A DNA stretch of 64,000 nt. Origin: Bacteroidota bacterium (lineage in GTDB: Bacteria > Bacteroidota > Bacteroidia > AKYH767-A > OLB10). Below are positions 17,048-25,737 of the stretch, piece after piece. The translations under genes were made by a program, and so were the position numbers. Under the pieces are notes generated by a model. It ran no database searches. It was given only the letters and a program-made list of their open reading frames with translations, and was not told the origin of the DNA. Where the stretch lies: positions 119,685-183,684 of the forward strand of contig JADKFA010000008.1 of NCBI GenBank assembly GCA_016717725.1. Reading direction: 5' to 3'. Position 1 is the stretch's first letter; every line of letters starts with the position of its first letter.

Positions 17048-18097
17048 CTATTCAAAACGTTGCTGTTCTGGAACTACATCTTTTCCAGGCAAAAAATTGC
17101 GTGGATCTTTAAGTATTCTGTCAAAATGGAAATATTGACAAACAAGTAGCGAAGTATCGTCCGACATGATTGCATAAAACTTATCCAAATCAAAGGGCAA
17201 ATCTTCGCCTTCATGATCAATTTGTAATCGAGAACCGGGAGTAACTGGTTTTCGGAAACAAGCTAAACTTTTCTCTCCTCCATTATCCATTTTCACCTTA
17301 ACAATGCCAAATGGTCCAACTTTAAAAATGGAATCTTTCGCCGCTTTTTTGATATCGTTATCAATTCTTTCAAAATATGTTTCTGAAAAAGCATTTAAAA
17401 ACTTTCTTACCTTATTCATATCCAAAGGATTGATACTTTGACCATCAATTAACTTCTTAACGGAATAAGTTGTATCCGCTAACCGTGTTAAACTAAAAGC
17501 GCGAATGGGTCGAGCCCTATCGTTAACCTCCACTTCAACAATGCGTCGGGGATCAAAGCGAAAAATTGACTTATCTCTCCACTCAGGTTCAGAAGCAAAA
17601 TAACGAGTAGAAAGAAATCCATTAAATCCAGGAATAAACGTAATAAACGGAACGGAGCTACCTTCAAGATACATAAAGGTTCCTAAATTATCCATGGTTG
17701 GATGGCCTACATAATAAGTTTTAATAATTTCATCTTGGGAATAGATTTCAATCTTCACTGATTTTGAAGCCATCAACTTCATGGTATTATTATAAAGATT
17801 TTTCCCAACTGGACTACGTACTTCCACATTCTTAATAGTGGCTAAAAGATTCTGAATCGCGTCTTCTCGTGCTAAAAATTTACCATTTACCTTCCAACGA
17901 TTAGACGCTTCACGAACTAGAGTAACCGTTCGTCCTTCTTTATCCGCTAAAAAAATCTTATCGATACTACTCGTATCTGCTACAGCAAAATCTTTTAATT
18001 CTCCTTTGATGGACTTATTGGATTCAAAATACCATAGTCCACAAGCAACGGCAGCCAACAACACAAACACAATCCATACATTCTTATTTTTTCTCAT
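17048..18097 (-). CDS. DUF4340 domain-containing protein
   Basis: A 349-residue membrane-anchored protein. One N-terminal membrane segment (VWIVFVLLAAVACGLWYF, about residues 8-25) is followed by a periplasmic region with short repeated modules such as KIFLADKEGRTVTLVRE and VEVNDRARPIRAFSLTR, characteristic of DUF4340. The family commonly accompanies GldF/GldG-type ABC transporter genes. It lies 4 bases downstream of gldG and is probably part of the same complex or operon; the biochemical role is unknown. Confidence 0.88.
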   Translation of the reverse strand: MRKNKNVWIVFVLLAAVACGLWYFESNKSIKGELKDFAVADTSSIDKIFLADKEGRTVTLVREASNRWKVNGKFLAREDAIQNLLATIKNVEVRSPVGKNLYNNTMKLMASKSVKIEIYSQDEIIKTYYVGHPTMDNLGTFMYLEGSSVPFITFIPGFNGFLSTRYFASEPEWRDKSIFRFDPRRIVEVEVNDRARPIRAFSLTRLADTTYSVKKLIDGQSINPLDMNKVRKFLNAFSETYFERIDNDIKKAAKDSIFKVGPFGIVKVKMDNGGEKSLACFRKPVTPGSRLQIDHEGEDLPFDLDKFYAIMSDDTSLLVCQYFHFDRILKDPRNFLPGKDVVPEQQRFE

Positions 18098-18101
18098 AGA
18101 A

Positions 18102-19814
18102 CTAAGTATAACGACGTAAACGCAAATAAAATTTTATTAATCCGAAAACTATTAAAAGGACAAGAGGTAAAGTTACATTTAACCATTTTAGCACAGTAGT
18201 ATCTGCTTCTATAACTGCGGGATCAATCATTCTTAAACGAAATTCCTTACTTCTCACAGACATCAACCCAGAATCGTCGCAGAAATAATCCATGATATTT
18301 AAAAAGAATGATTTATTTCCATAGGTAGTATTTGTATAGCGATCGAATCCTAGAGGAACTGGAGATCCCTTCACAATATCATTTCGAATGATATCACCAT
18401 CTGAAATAACGATCACCTTTGTTTGAGCACTAGAATCCTTGAAGTCTATTTCTTTACTTTCAGCAATCGCAGGTGGAATTCTATTTTTATACAAGGAGGT
18501 AAAACTTCCTTCCATCAGCAAAGCAACAGGCACATCCTTTTGAGGAAACATTTTTGGATCAGGTTTATATTGCATAATACCCAGACTCACTCGCACTGGC
18601 GCAGGCAAAATACGACTATACTGAGACGTAGTTAACAACACAGTATGATTTATTCCAATAGCTTCAATGGGATCAATACTTGATACGAACTGACCTTTTA
18701 TTGAATTCAAATTATTGACAATGGGATGCTTTGAAGTAGGATTCATCAGCGGAAAAAAGTACCATGGTAACAATTGTTGTTTAGGCTGATTACCCACCAT
18801 GCCCGTGACAACAGGTATTAATGAAGAAAGTAAATCCTGTACCAGATCATAATTCACACGAACTCCATAGCGAAACAACATATCATCTAATTTTAAGTCG
18901 CGAGCAGGTGCTAAAATCTCTCCACGTCTTTCTAAACTATCCATAGATGCTTGAATGGGATCCAGTAAAAAAATCAACTTTCCACCATGCATTACATATT
19001 GGTCAATCACAAATTTATCCTTCTCATCAAATGCGCTATCAGGTTTCGCTATCACCACAGCTTGATAATCCTTCAAAGCATTTAACTTTCCATCTATACG
19101 AACTCTTTTCAATTCATAAGAAGCTTTTAATGCATTAGCAATATCATACACATTTGTGGTATCTAATTCGCCATGCCCTTCTAAAAAAGCAATGGTAGGA
19201 CGCATGGGATCCGTTACTTTACGAATCACATTACAAATTTCGTACTCTAAATTTTGTATTGAGTTATTTAATACGAGTTCAGGGGGAAAACCATTTTGAT
19301 TCTTCAACAAAGTTATACTCATCTCTACATTTGCATAACTCACCAATGCACCTGGGAAAATATAAGTTCGCTTCGTGCCTTCGTTCGTTCTTTCCTCTAC
19401 TGTAGTCGGTTGAATTCCTTTTTGATAAAGCTGAGCATAAAATTTATTCCTTTCCTTTTCATCTGGATTGGCAGAAGGATCTATAAATTCAAACTGAAGA
19501 TTTCCATTCGAATAAATACTTAGTTCATCTAAAATTTCACGTGTACTTCGCTGCAAACGAGAAAATCCAGGAGAGAAATCTCCTTCCAAATAAACACGTA
19601 TATAAACAACGTCCTTCAGTTGAGCCACTAGCTTCTTGCTATTATCCGACAACGTGAATCGATTATCGTCGGTTAAATCGATCCGAGTAAAAACAAAAGA
19701 AGAAACGATATTCGTCAACACTAAAATCCCCAACAGCAAGATCAATTGCATGATCGCTTGACCTTTTGGACTTTTTCTTTTATTAGTCTTGTTTTCCGTC
19801 TCGCTCATCACCAT
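18102..19814 (-). CDS. gldG: Gliding motility ABC transporter component GldG
   Basis: A 570-residue protein with membrane segments near both ends (about residues 20-40, LLLGILVLTNIVSSFVF, and near 545-562) and a large periplasmic ABC-type uncharacterised domain between them (TDDNRFTLSDNSKKLV, LEGDFSPGFSRL, FIDPSANPDEKERNKFY). This is GldG of the gliding-associated GldA/F/G transporter. The start overlaps the gldF stop: ATG at 19814, with a second in-frame ATG at 19808 giving a TGATG junction. No gldA ATPase gene is in the window. Confidence 0.92.
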   Translation of the reverse strand: MVMSETENKTNKRKSPKGQAIMQLILLLGILVLTNIVSSFVFTRIDLTDDNRFTLSDNSKKLVAQLKDVVYIRVYLEGDFSPGFSRLQRSTREILDELSIYSNGNLQFEFIDPSANPDEKERNKFYAQLYQKGIQPTTVEERTNEGTKRTYIFPGALVSYANVEMSITLLKNQNGFPPELVLNNSIQNLEYEICNVIRKVTDPMRPTIAFLEGHGELDTTNVYDIANALKASYELKRVRIDGKLNALKDYQAVVIAKPDSAFDEKDKFVIDQYVMHGGKLIFLLDPIQASMDSLERRGEILAPARDLKLDDMLFRYGVRVNYDLVQDLLSSLIPVVTGMVGNQPKQQLLPWYFFPLMNPTSKHPIVNNLNSIKGQFVSSIDPIEAIGINHTVLLTTSQYSRILPAPVRVSLGIMQYKPDPKMFPQKDVPVALLMEGSFTSLYKNRIPPAIAESKEIDFKDSSAQTKVIVISDGDIIRNDIVKGSPVPLGFDRYTNTTYGNKSFFLNIMDYFCDDSGLMSVRSKEFRLRMIDPAVIEADTTVLKWLNVTLPLVLLIVFGLIKFYLRLRRYT

Positions 19815-20542
19815 TTTCTACTTTCAATTACCATTCTTGTCAAGAAAAGAAAACATAAAATTGCCGATAAAAAGAAAACTAAATCTCTGGTATCAATTAC
19901 TCCTCTACTCAAACTCAAATAATGCGCATTAAAGCTTAAACCGAAAACGATAGTTGATGCTTTTCCAATGCCAAAAATGGCGGCTATCGATTCAAAACCT
20001 TTTAGACAAATCAAACAGAGAAAAAATCCGATAATAAAGGCGACCACCTGATTATCGGCCAGCGAAGATGAAAAAATTCCAATAGCAACGAAACTTGCAC
20101 CCAATAACAATAATCCAATATAAGAGCCTAAGATTGCTCCAGAATCTACATTACCAACAGGCAAACTAATCTTATAAATAGTAAAATAATAAACAATGGT
20201 AGGAAGCAAAGAAAACAAAACGAGAATCACCCCAGCAATAAATTTTGCACTTACCAACTGCATTTCCGTTAATGGACGAGTAAGTAAAAGCTCAATCGTT
20301 CCCGACTTTTTCTCTTCAGAAAAAAGTCGCATCGTGATCGCTGGTATCAATAATAAATACATCCACGGTGTAATTACAAATAGCGAATCCAAATTCGCAT
20401 AACCCGCACTTAAAATATTAAAGGATGAATCTGGGAATATCCACAGAAACAATCCCATCGTTAAGAGGAAGACAACGAGAACAATATACCCTATTAGGGA
20501 GTTCAAGAAGCTGTTAATTTCCTTGAGGATCAGGGAAAACAT
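19808..20542 (-). CDS. gldF: Gliding motility ABC transporter permease GldF
   Basis: ABC-2 type permease of 244 residues with about six membrane helices and the cytoplasmic loop FSEEKKSGTIELLLTRPLTEMQLVSAKF typical of GldF/NosY-like permeases. I used ATG 20542 (MFSLILKEINSF); the upstream TTG at 20551 lies inside the -7 box. A TACTTTTG box ends 6 bases before this ATG, so the mRNA may be nearly leaderless. First gene of the gldF-gldG-DUF4340-dnaN set. Confidence 0.93.
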   Translation of the reverse strand: MFSLILKEINSFLNSLIGYIVLVVFLLTMGLFLWIFPDSSFNILSAGYANLDSLFVITPWMYLLLIPAITMRLFSEEKKSGTIELLLTRPLTEMQLVSAKFIAGVILVLFSLLPTIVYYFTIYKISLPVGNVDSGAILGSYIGLLLLGASFVAIGIFSSSLADNQVVAFIIGFFLCLICLKGFESIAAIFGIGKASTIVFGLSFNAHYLSLSRGVIDTRDLVFFLSAILCFLFLTRMVIESRKW

Positions 20543-20548
20543 AGGTGG

Positions 20549-20576
20549 CAAAAGTAAACGATTTCATTTAAGAACA
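20549..20576 (-). promoter_or_regulatory. Promoter of gldF-gldG
   Basis: TTG at 20576-20574, 17 bases, then TACTTTTG (20556-20549). The box ends 6 bases before the gldF ATG. Confidence 0.65.
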
Positions 20577-20672
20577 AGAGATTCATTTTTCCAATTCAAG
20601 AAAAATCAATTCAAATTCATCATTTAGCAAAAGGATATTTCAGGAATATTTTATTTACCAGTAGCTAAGACT

Positions 20673-20680
20673 TACTTTTG
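20673..20680 (+). promoter_or_regulatory. -7 box of the exopolysaccharide operon GT4 gene
   Basis: TACTTTTG ending 4 bases before the GTG start at 20685. It is divergent from the gldF promoter 117 bases away. Confidence 0.6.
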
Positions 20681-20684
20681 AAGG

Positions 20685-21872
20685 GTGACCAAGGTACTAC
20701 AAATCGTTAACAGACTGAATTTAGGAGGAATAACCTATAATGCAGCCACTATAACAGCACATTTACGACCTGAACATGAAACCATGATTGTAGCTGGAAT
20801 GAAAGAAGATAGCGAAGAAAGTTCTGAATTCATGGTTCATAAATTAGGTCTTGTACCCATTTATCTACCTGATATGCATCGAGAGATAAATTTACGATCT
20901 GATTACAAAGCTTATAAGCATTTGCTTAAAATTATTCGAGAATTCAAACCCGATGTTGTTCATACCCATGCTGCCAAGGCTGGACTTATTGGCCGTCTTG
21001 CAGCAAAGAGAGCAGGGGTAAAAGTTATTGTTCATACATTTCATGGACATGTATTTCACAGTTATTTTGGAAAATTAAAAACAGCATTCTTCATCAACCT
21101 TGAACGGTATTTAGCTTGGATCAGCAGTGCGATTATTGCAATAAGTGAAAATCAAAAGAGGGAGCTTTGCGAAAAATATAAAATCAGTTCCTGCAAAAAG
21201 ATTCATTTGGTTGAATTAGGATATGACTTGGCACCTTTTCAAGAAAATCAAGAAATAAAAAGAGCGCAGTTTAGGGATCAATATTCTATTCAAAACCATC
21301 AAGTTGCAATAGGAATAATTGGACGACTAGTACCCATCAAAAACTTAAAATTATTTATTGAAGCATTTTCACTAACGCATCAAAAAATTGGAGATAAAAC
21401 CAAGGCATTTATCATTGGAGATGGCGAGCAAATGGCTGAATTACAAGAATTTTGCAAAACGGTAGGTTTGCCAATTTCTACTCCAGACAAAAATAATTCA
21501 GAAGCACCTCTCGTATTCACATCATGGATTCATGAAATAGATATTGCCATGAATGGCATTGACATATTGGCAATCAGCTCATTAAACGAAGGCACTCCAG
21601 CCAGCTTAATCGAAGCTCAAGCAGCTGGGAAACCTATTGTTGCCACAAATGTGGGTGGAATATCTAATATTGTAATAGAAGGAGAAACCGCCCTTTTAGT
21701 AGAAAGTGGAGACATAACAGGATTTTCCAATGCATTAAACAGAACTATTTCTGATGAATCATTAAGAAGTAATATGAGTAATAAAGGTCCATCCTATGTA
21801 CTTTCCCGTTTTCATGAAAAGCGACTATGCAAAGATATTTCTGATTTATATGCTAAGCTTTTGAAGAATTAG
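20685..21872 (+). CDS. Glycosyltransferase family 4 protein
   Basis: A 395-residue GT-B fold transferase. N-terminal domain: KVLQIVNRLNLGGITYNA and PDVVHTHAAKAGLIGRLAAK. C-terminal nucleotide-sugar domain: IIGRLVPIKNLKLFIEAF and the family motif SLNEGTPASLIEAQAAGKPIVATNVGG, where E...E residues bind donor sugar. The GTG start is needed to keep the first beta strand; the next methionine is too far in. It is the first gene of the export operon with Wza, Wzc, RfbC and an initiating transferase, so it probably extends the lipid-linked repeat unit. Confidence 0.9.
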   Translation: MTKVLQIVNRLNLGGITYNAATITAHLRPEHETMIVAGMKEDSEESSEFMVHKLGLVPIYLPDMHREINLRSDYKAYKHLLKIIREFKPDVVHTHAAKAGLIGRLAAKRAGVKVIVHTFHGHVFHSYFGKLKTAFFINLERYLAWISSAIIAISENQKRELCEKYKISSCKKIHLVELGYDLAPFQENQEIKRAQFRDQYSIQNHQVAIGIIGRLVPIKNLKLFIEAFSLTHQKIGDKTKAFIIGDGEQMAELQEFCKTVGLPISTPDKNNSEAPLVFTSWIHEIDIAMNGIDILAISSLNEGTPASLIEAQAAGKPIVATNVGGISNIVIEGETALLVESGDITGFSNALNRTISDESLRSNMSNKGPSYVLSRFHEKRLCKDISDLYAKLLKN

Positions 21873-21902
21873 TACTTCCCTCAAATAGCGATAAAAAATA
21901 CT

Positions 21903-21910
21903 TACTTTTG
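21903..21910 (+). promoter_or_regulatory. -7 box of the Wza-like gene
   Basis: TACTTTTG, 26 bases before the ATG at 21937, in the 64-base gap after the GT4 gene. It suggests an internal promoter for the export genes. Confidence 0.6.
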
Positions 21911-21936
21911 CAATCAATCAAACCATTCTTGATTTT

Positions 21937-22716
21937 ATGAAAAAGCTTATACCTGCACTATCTCTTCTATTTATTATTAGTTCTTGCCAAATTAATCCGA
22001 GTGTCATGTTCAAAGTGCCCAAGAACTATGAATATTCAAATGAGCAAACAATTGGAAATGTAGAATATAGAATATCTCCAAATGACATTTTAGGTTTTAG
22101 TGTTTACACAAATGACGGATTTAAGCTGATTGATTTAACTACCTCAGCAGCTTCCATTTCAACTGGGTTACAAAGTTCGAATCAAGGAAATTCACAAACT
22201 CAATTTTTAGTAGAGCCTGACGGACAAGTAAAACTTCCCATTATTGGAAAAATTAAGATTGCGGGATTTACGGTTAGAGAAGCAGAGAAATCTTTAGAAC
22301 AAGAATACTCAACATTTTATAACAAGCCTTTTGTAATGGTAAAGGTATTAAACAGAAGAGTGATGGTATTTCCAGGAACAGGCGGAATGGGAAGAACAGT
22401 AAGTCTTGACAATGAAAACATGAATTTGATTGAGGCTTTAGCATTAGCAGGCGGATTGACCAATACTGGAAAAGCATATAAGATAAAATTAATCAGGGGT
22501 GATTTAAGAAACCCGAAAGTGATGTTAATTAACTTATCCACCGTTGAAGGTATGCAACAAAGCAATTTACTGCTTCAAGCGAATGACATTATTTACGTAG
22601 AACCAGTACCCAGAATTTCACAAGAGATTCTTTCACAATTGGCTCCTATTATTGGAATTATTACAAGTTTAGCATTGGTTTATCAAATTGCAGATGGATT
22701 AACGAATAAGCAATAA
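21937..22716 (+). CDS. Wza-like polysaccharide export lipoprotein
   Basis: Outer-membrane polysaccharide export protein of 259 residues. It starts with a lipoprotein signal (MKKLIPALSLLFIISSC, lipidated Cys at 17), followed by a Poly_export (PES) domain (YRISPNDILGFSVYTND, VEPDGQVKLPIIGKIKIAGFTVREAE) and a SLBB-like domain (LIEALALAGGLTNTGKAYKIKLIRG). A hydrophobic stretch near the C-terminus (APIIGIITSLALVYQI) is typical of Bacteroidota Wza homologues. It pairs with the downstream Wzc-like kinase, 15 bases away, to form the export channel. Confidence 0.92.
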   Translation: MKKLIPALSLLFIISSCQINPSVMFKVPKNYEYSNEQTIGNVEYRISPNDILGFSVYTNDGFKLIDLTTSAASISTGLQSSNQGNSQTQFLVEPDGQVKLPIIGKIKIAGFTVREAEKSLEQEYSTFYNKPFVMVKVLNRRVMVFPGTGGMGRTVSLDNENMNLIEALALAGGLTNTGKAYKIKLIRGDLRNPKVMLINLSTVEGMQQSNLLLQANDIIYVEPVPRISQEILSQLAPIIGIITSLALVYQIADGLTNKQ

Positions 22717-22731
22717 GGAGTCAAACAACGA

Positions 22732-25167
22732 ATGGCCAAAAAGAAAATATCGCCCATCAATGAGGAGTTTGATTTCAAACTACTGGTGACCATTGCCAGA
22801 AAAAACTTGCTTTGGTTTACATTATTTCTTTTAACAGCCATTCTTATTGCATTACTCATTTTAAGGTATACAGCTCCTGTTTATGAGTCAACTTCGGTCA
22901 TTCAACTTTCAGAACAAGATAATGCACGAAGCATATTATCTGAATCTAAAATAAAAAGTTTCACTGAACAAGGCAATAAAATGGCTTCGGCCATTGAATT
23001 GATGCGCTCAAAAGTTATTATAGAACGTGTTTTAAAAAAATTACCCTTACAAGTTAGCTACTACTCGAAAGGTGAAATATTAACTTCAGAACTTTACAAA
23101 CAATCACCATTTGTAGTTCAAGTACGCGTTAAGGATAGTGCGATGATTGGTCGACAAATAATAGTTGATTTTCTTTCCAAAGACACCTATAGTATTTCCT
23201 ATGTTAATTCATTAAATAACCGAGCCAGTTTTAAAGGTCCGATTCCTTCAGGAGTTTGGATTTCGACTCCTGATTTTGAATTAAATCTTTCCATTTACGA
23301 TTACGAAACCATTCGTGCACTTCAACAAGACTTAAGCAAGGACGCCTTCTTTTTTAAAATTAATAGCATATCTGAGTTATCTGGTCAAATTGCAAAATCG
23401 TTGCTTATTGTTCCACTTAATGTAGAAGCTCAAACGATACAAATTAAACTCAAAGACAAAACACAACAAAAAGCTTCCGACATTGTAAATGGGATTGCAA
23501 TTGAATTTAACAAATACGATTTAGAAAAGAATTCTGAAGTTGCCGATAAAATATTAGATTTTATTGACAATACCATTTCGAGTATAGATATTGAATTAAG
23601 TAATTCTGAAAACTCACTTGAAAAATTCAAAAAAGAAAATAAAATTGTAAATCCTGACTTAACTGCTACAGGAATAATGCGTCAGATAGAAGAAATTCAA
23701 ACTGAAATTTATGCTTACAATCATGAATTGAATTTATTTGCCAAGATCAAAAAAGAGGTAAGTGAATCCACGGATATTGGAAAATTTTTACTTAGTCTTT
23801 CAGGCAGGAGCGATAATAACATCATAACAGCTCAATTGGGTCAGCTACAAGATCTATTAGAAAAGCAGGATCAAATTCGACTACAAGCCACTGAGAACAG
23901 TGAATTATTCAAATCTATACAGGTTCAGCTTGACAACCAATTAAAATTAATTAACAGGACAATTTTAAATGAAGAACTTAACTTCAAGGCTAAAAGAGAA
24001 AGTAAGATAAAGGATCTTGCTTCTATAGAGCAAAAACTTGGTATTATCCCACAACAACAAGCAGAGTACGGACGTCTCACTAGATTATTCACCATAAATG
24101 AAAAATTTTACTCCTTGTTACTTGAGAAAAAAGCTGAATTTTCAATAACACGCGCAGGATATGTACCACAACATATTATTTTACAAAATGATTTAGCTAA
24201 TTCCGCACCTGTTTCTCCCAACAAAGCTTTAATAATTAGTGCTTGCTTAATCATTGGTTTTCTTGCTGGCTTTATTTTGATCATTACTCGGTATTTACTC
24301 TATAATGAAATCAATTCATTAGAAGAAGTTGGTCAGTACACGGAGGCAGCAATGCTTGGAATAGTTCCAAAGTACAAACGTGAAATTCCCATTTCTCAAT
24401 TACTTGTAGATAAAAATCCTAAGTCAGTAATTTCAGAAGCATTTAGATCGATACGAACTAACTTGCAATTTATTTCAAATGATGAAGGAGCAAAAGTGAT
24501 TGCCCTTACCTCTACCATTTCTGGAGAGGGAAAAACATTTAATGCTATTAATCTTGCTGGAGTAATCGCATTTTCTGGTTTAAAAGTTGTAATCTTAGAC
24601 CTTGACATGAGAAAGCCTAAAATCCATTTAGGCTTTAATGTAGAAAATAATCATGGTATTAGTACTTTGTTAATAGGAAAAGACTTACCTGAAAATTGTA
24701 TCACTAAAAGCTCTTTAGCTAATCTCGACTTCATAACGGCAGGACCCATTCCACCCAATCCAGCTGAATTAATAATTAATCCTAAAATGGAAAAATTGTT
24801 ACAGTATTTAAAAGGAATTTATGATATTATTATTATTGACTTACCTCCTGTAGGAATTGTGAGTGATGGAATCCCGATTATGCAGGTAGCGGACTATCCA
24901 TTATACATTTTAAGAGCTAATTATTCAAGAAAAATGTTTATTGCTCAAATAAATAAATTGATAACAGAGAACAAAGTAAAAAATATTTCTGTCATTTTAA
25001 ATGGTGTTGAAATGTCGAAACTGAAATACGGTTACGGCTATGGATATAGTTATGGATACGGTTATGGCTATGGATACAGCTATGGGTATGGTTACTATGA
25101 AGAAGAAGACGAACCTAAAACTTTGTTCAATAAAATTTCAGACTTATTCAAAAAGAAAAAAGCTTAG
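22732..25167 (+). CDS. Wzc-like polysaccharide co-polymerase with BY-kinase domain
   Basis: An 811-residue inner-membrane protein controlling chain length and export. Domains: Wzz at the N-terminus with the first membrane helix at about 28-48, a long periplasmic coiled coil (about 280-450), a second helix at about 500-520, then a bacterial tyrosine kinase with Walker A STISGEGKTF (about 594-603), Walker A' VVILDLDMRKPK and Walker B IIIIDLPPVGIVSD. The C-terminus has a tail of 13 tyrosines in alternating Gly-Tyr and Ser-Tyr at about 765-789, then EEEDEP and a Lys-rich end. The tail is the expected autophosphorylation cluster. Confidence 0.93.
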   Translation: MAKKKISPINEEFDFKLLVTIARKNLLWFTLFLLTAILIALLILRYTAPVYESTSVIQLSEQDNARSILSESKIKSFTEQGNKMASAIELMRSKVIIERVLKKLPLQVSYYSKGEILTSELYKQSPFVVQVRVKDSAMIGRQIIVDFLSKDTYSISYVNSLNNRASFKGPIPSGVWISTPDFELNLSIYDYETIRALQQDLSKDAFFFKINSISELSGQIAKSLLIVPLNVEAQTIQIKLKDKTQQKASDIVNGIAIEFNKYDLEKNSEVADKILDFIDNTISSIDIELSNSENSLEKFKKENKIVNPDLTATGIMRQIEEIQTEIYAYNHELNLFAKIKKEVSESTDIGKFLLSLSGRSDNNIITAQLGQLQDLLEKQDQIRLQATENSELFKSIQVQLDNQLKLINRTILNEELNFKAKRESKIKDLASIEQKLGIIPQQQAEYGRLTRLFTINEKFYSLLLEKKAEFSITRAGYVPQHIILQNDLANSAPVSPNKALIISACLIIGFLAGFILIITRYLLYNEINSLEEVGQYTEAAMLGIVPKYKREIPISQLLVDKNPKSVISEAFRSIRTNLQFISNDEGAKVIALTSTISGEGKTFNAINLAGVIAFSGLKVVILDLDMRKPKIHLGFNVENNHGISTLLIGKDLPENCITKSSLANLDFITAGPIPPNPAELIINPKMEKLLQYLKGIYDIIIIDLPPVGIVSDGIPIMQVADYPLYILRANYSRKMFIAQINKLITENKVKNISVILNGVEMSKLKYGYGYGYSYGYGYGYGYSYGYGYYEEEDEPKTLFNKISDLFKKKKA
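25026..25100 (+). repeat. Tandem GGNTAY codon repeat encoding the Gly-Tyr tail
   Basis: In-frame tandem repeat of six-base GGN-TAY units, with two AGY-TAY variants, at the 3' end of the BY-kinase gene. Such arrays can gain or lose units by slippage without changing frame. Confidence 0.85.
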
Positions 25168-25170
25168 CGA

Positions 25171-25737
25171 ATGGAAGTAAATCGATTTAACATAGAAGGC
25201 CCTCTCTTATTTAAACCAAAAATTTTTTATGATGATCGAGGATATTTTTATGAATCTTATAATGAAGAAGTATTTCATTCATTAGGACTTCAAAAGAAGT
25301 TCGTTCAAGACAATCAATCGTGCAGCCACAAAAATGTTTTGCGAGGCTTACATTTTCAGCATCCTCCCTTCGACCAAGGGAAATTAGTGCGTGTATTAAA
25401 AGGACGTGTTTATGATGTTGCTGTTGACATTCGAAAAAATTCACCCACGTTTGGACAACATTTACGGGTTGAATTGAGTGCATTCAACAACTTTATCTTC
25501 TGGATCCCGCCGGGATTCGCACATGGTTTCTTATCTTTGGAAGAGGATACTATTTTTCTGTATAAATGTACTAACGTTTATCATAAAGAATCAGAAAGTG
25601 GTATTTTGTGGAATGATAAGGATCTGTCTATTGACTGGGGCTGCGACGCGACGCCCATCGTCTCCGAAAAAGATATGGAACTTCCCTCCTTCCAAGAATT
25701 AGAATCAAAATTTGAAATTTTGACACCCAATGACTGA
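25171..25737 (+). CDS. rfbC: dTDP-4-dehydrorhamnose 3,5-epimerase family protein
   Basis: Cupin-fold RmlC/RfbC epimerase, 188 residues. Motifs are DDRGYFYESYNEEVF, DNQSCSHKNVLRGLHFQ (catalytic His at about 61), GKLVRVLKGRVYDVAVDIRKNSPTFG and PPGFAHGFLSLEE. It converts dTDP-4-keto-6-deoxyglucose at C3 and C5 on the way to dTDP-rhamnose or related sugars. rfbA, rfbB and rfbD are not in the window, so the pathway must be completed elsewhere or the substrate differs. It starts 3 bases after the kinase stop and overlaps the next gene by 8 bases. Confidence 0.9.
   Translation: MEVNRFNIEGPLLFKPKIFYDDRGYFYESYNEEVFHSLGLQKKFVQDNQSCSHKNVLRGLHFQHPPFDQGKLVRVLKGRVYDVAVDIRKNSPTFGQHLRVELSAFNNFIFWIPPGFAHGFLSLEEDTIFLYKCTNVYHKESESGILWNDKDLSIDWGCDATPIVSEKDMELPSFQELESKFEILTPND

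Noticed and set aside
25026..25100. Short-period tandem repeat considered as a CRISPR or noncoding satellite.
   Set aside because: It is in frame within the kinase gene and encodes the tyrosine tail expected for BY-kinases.
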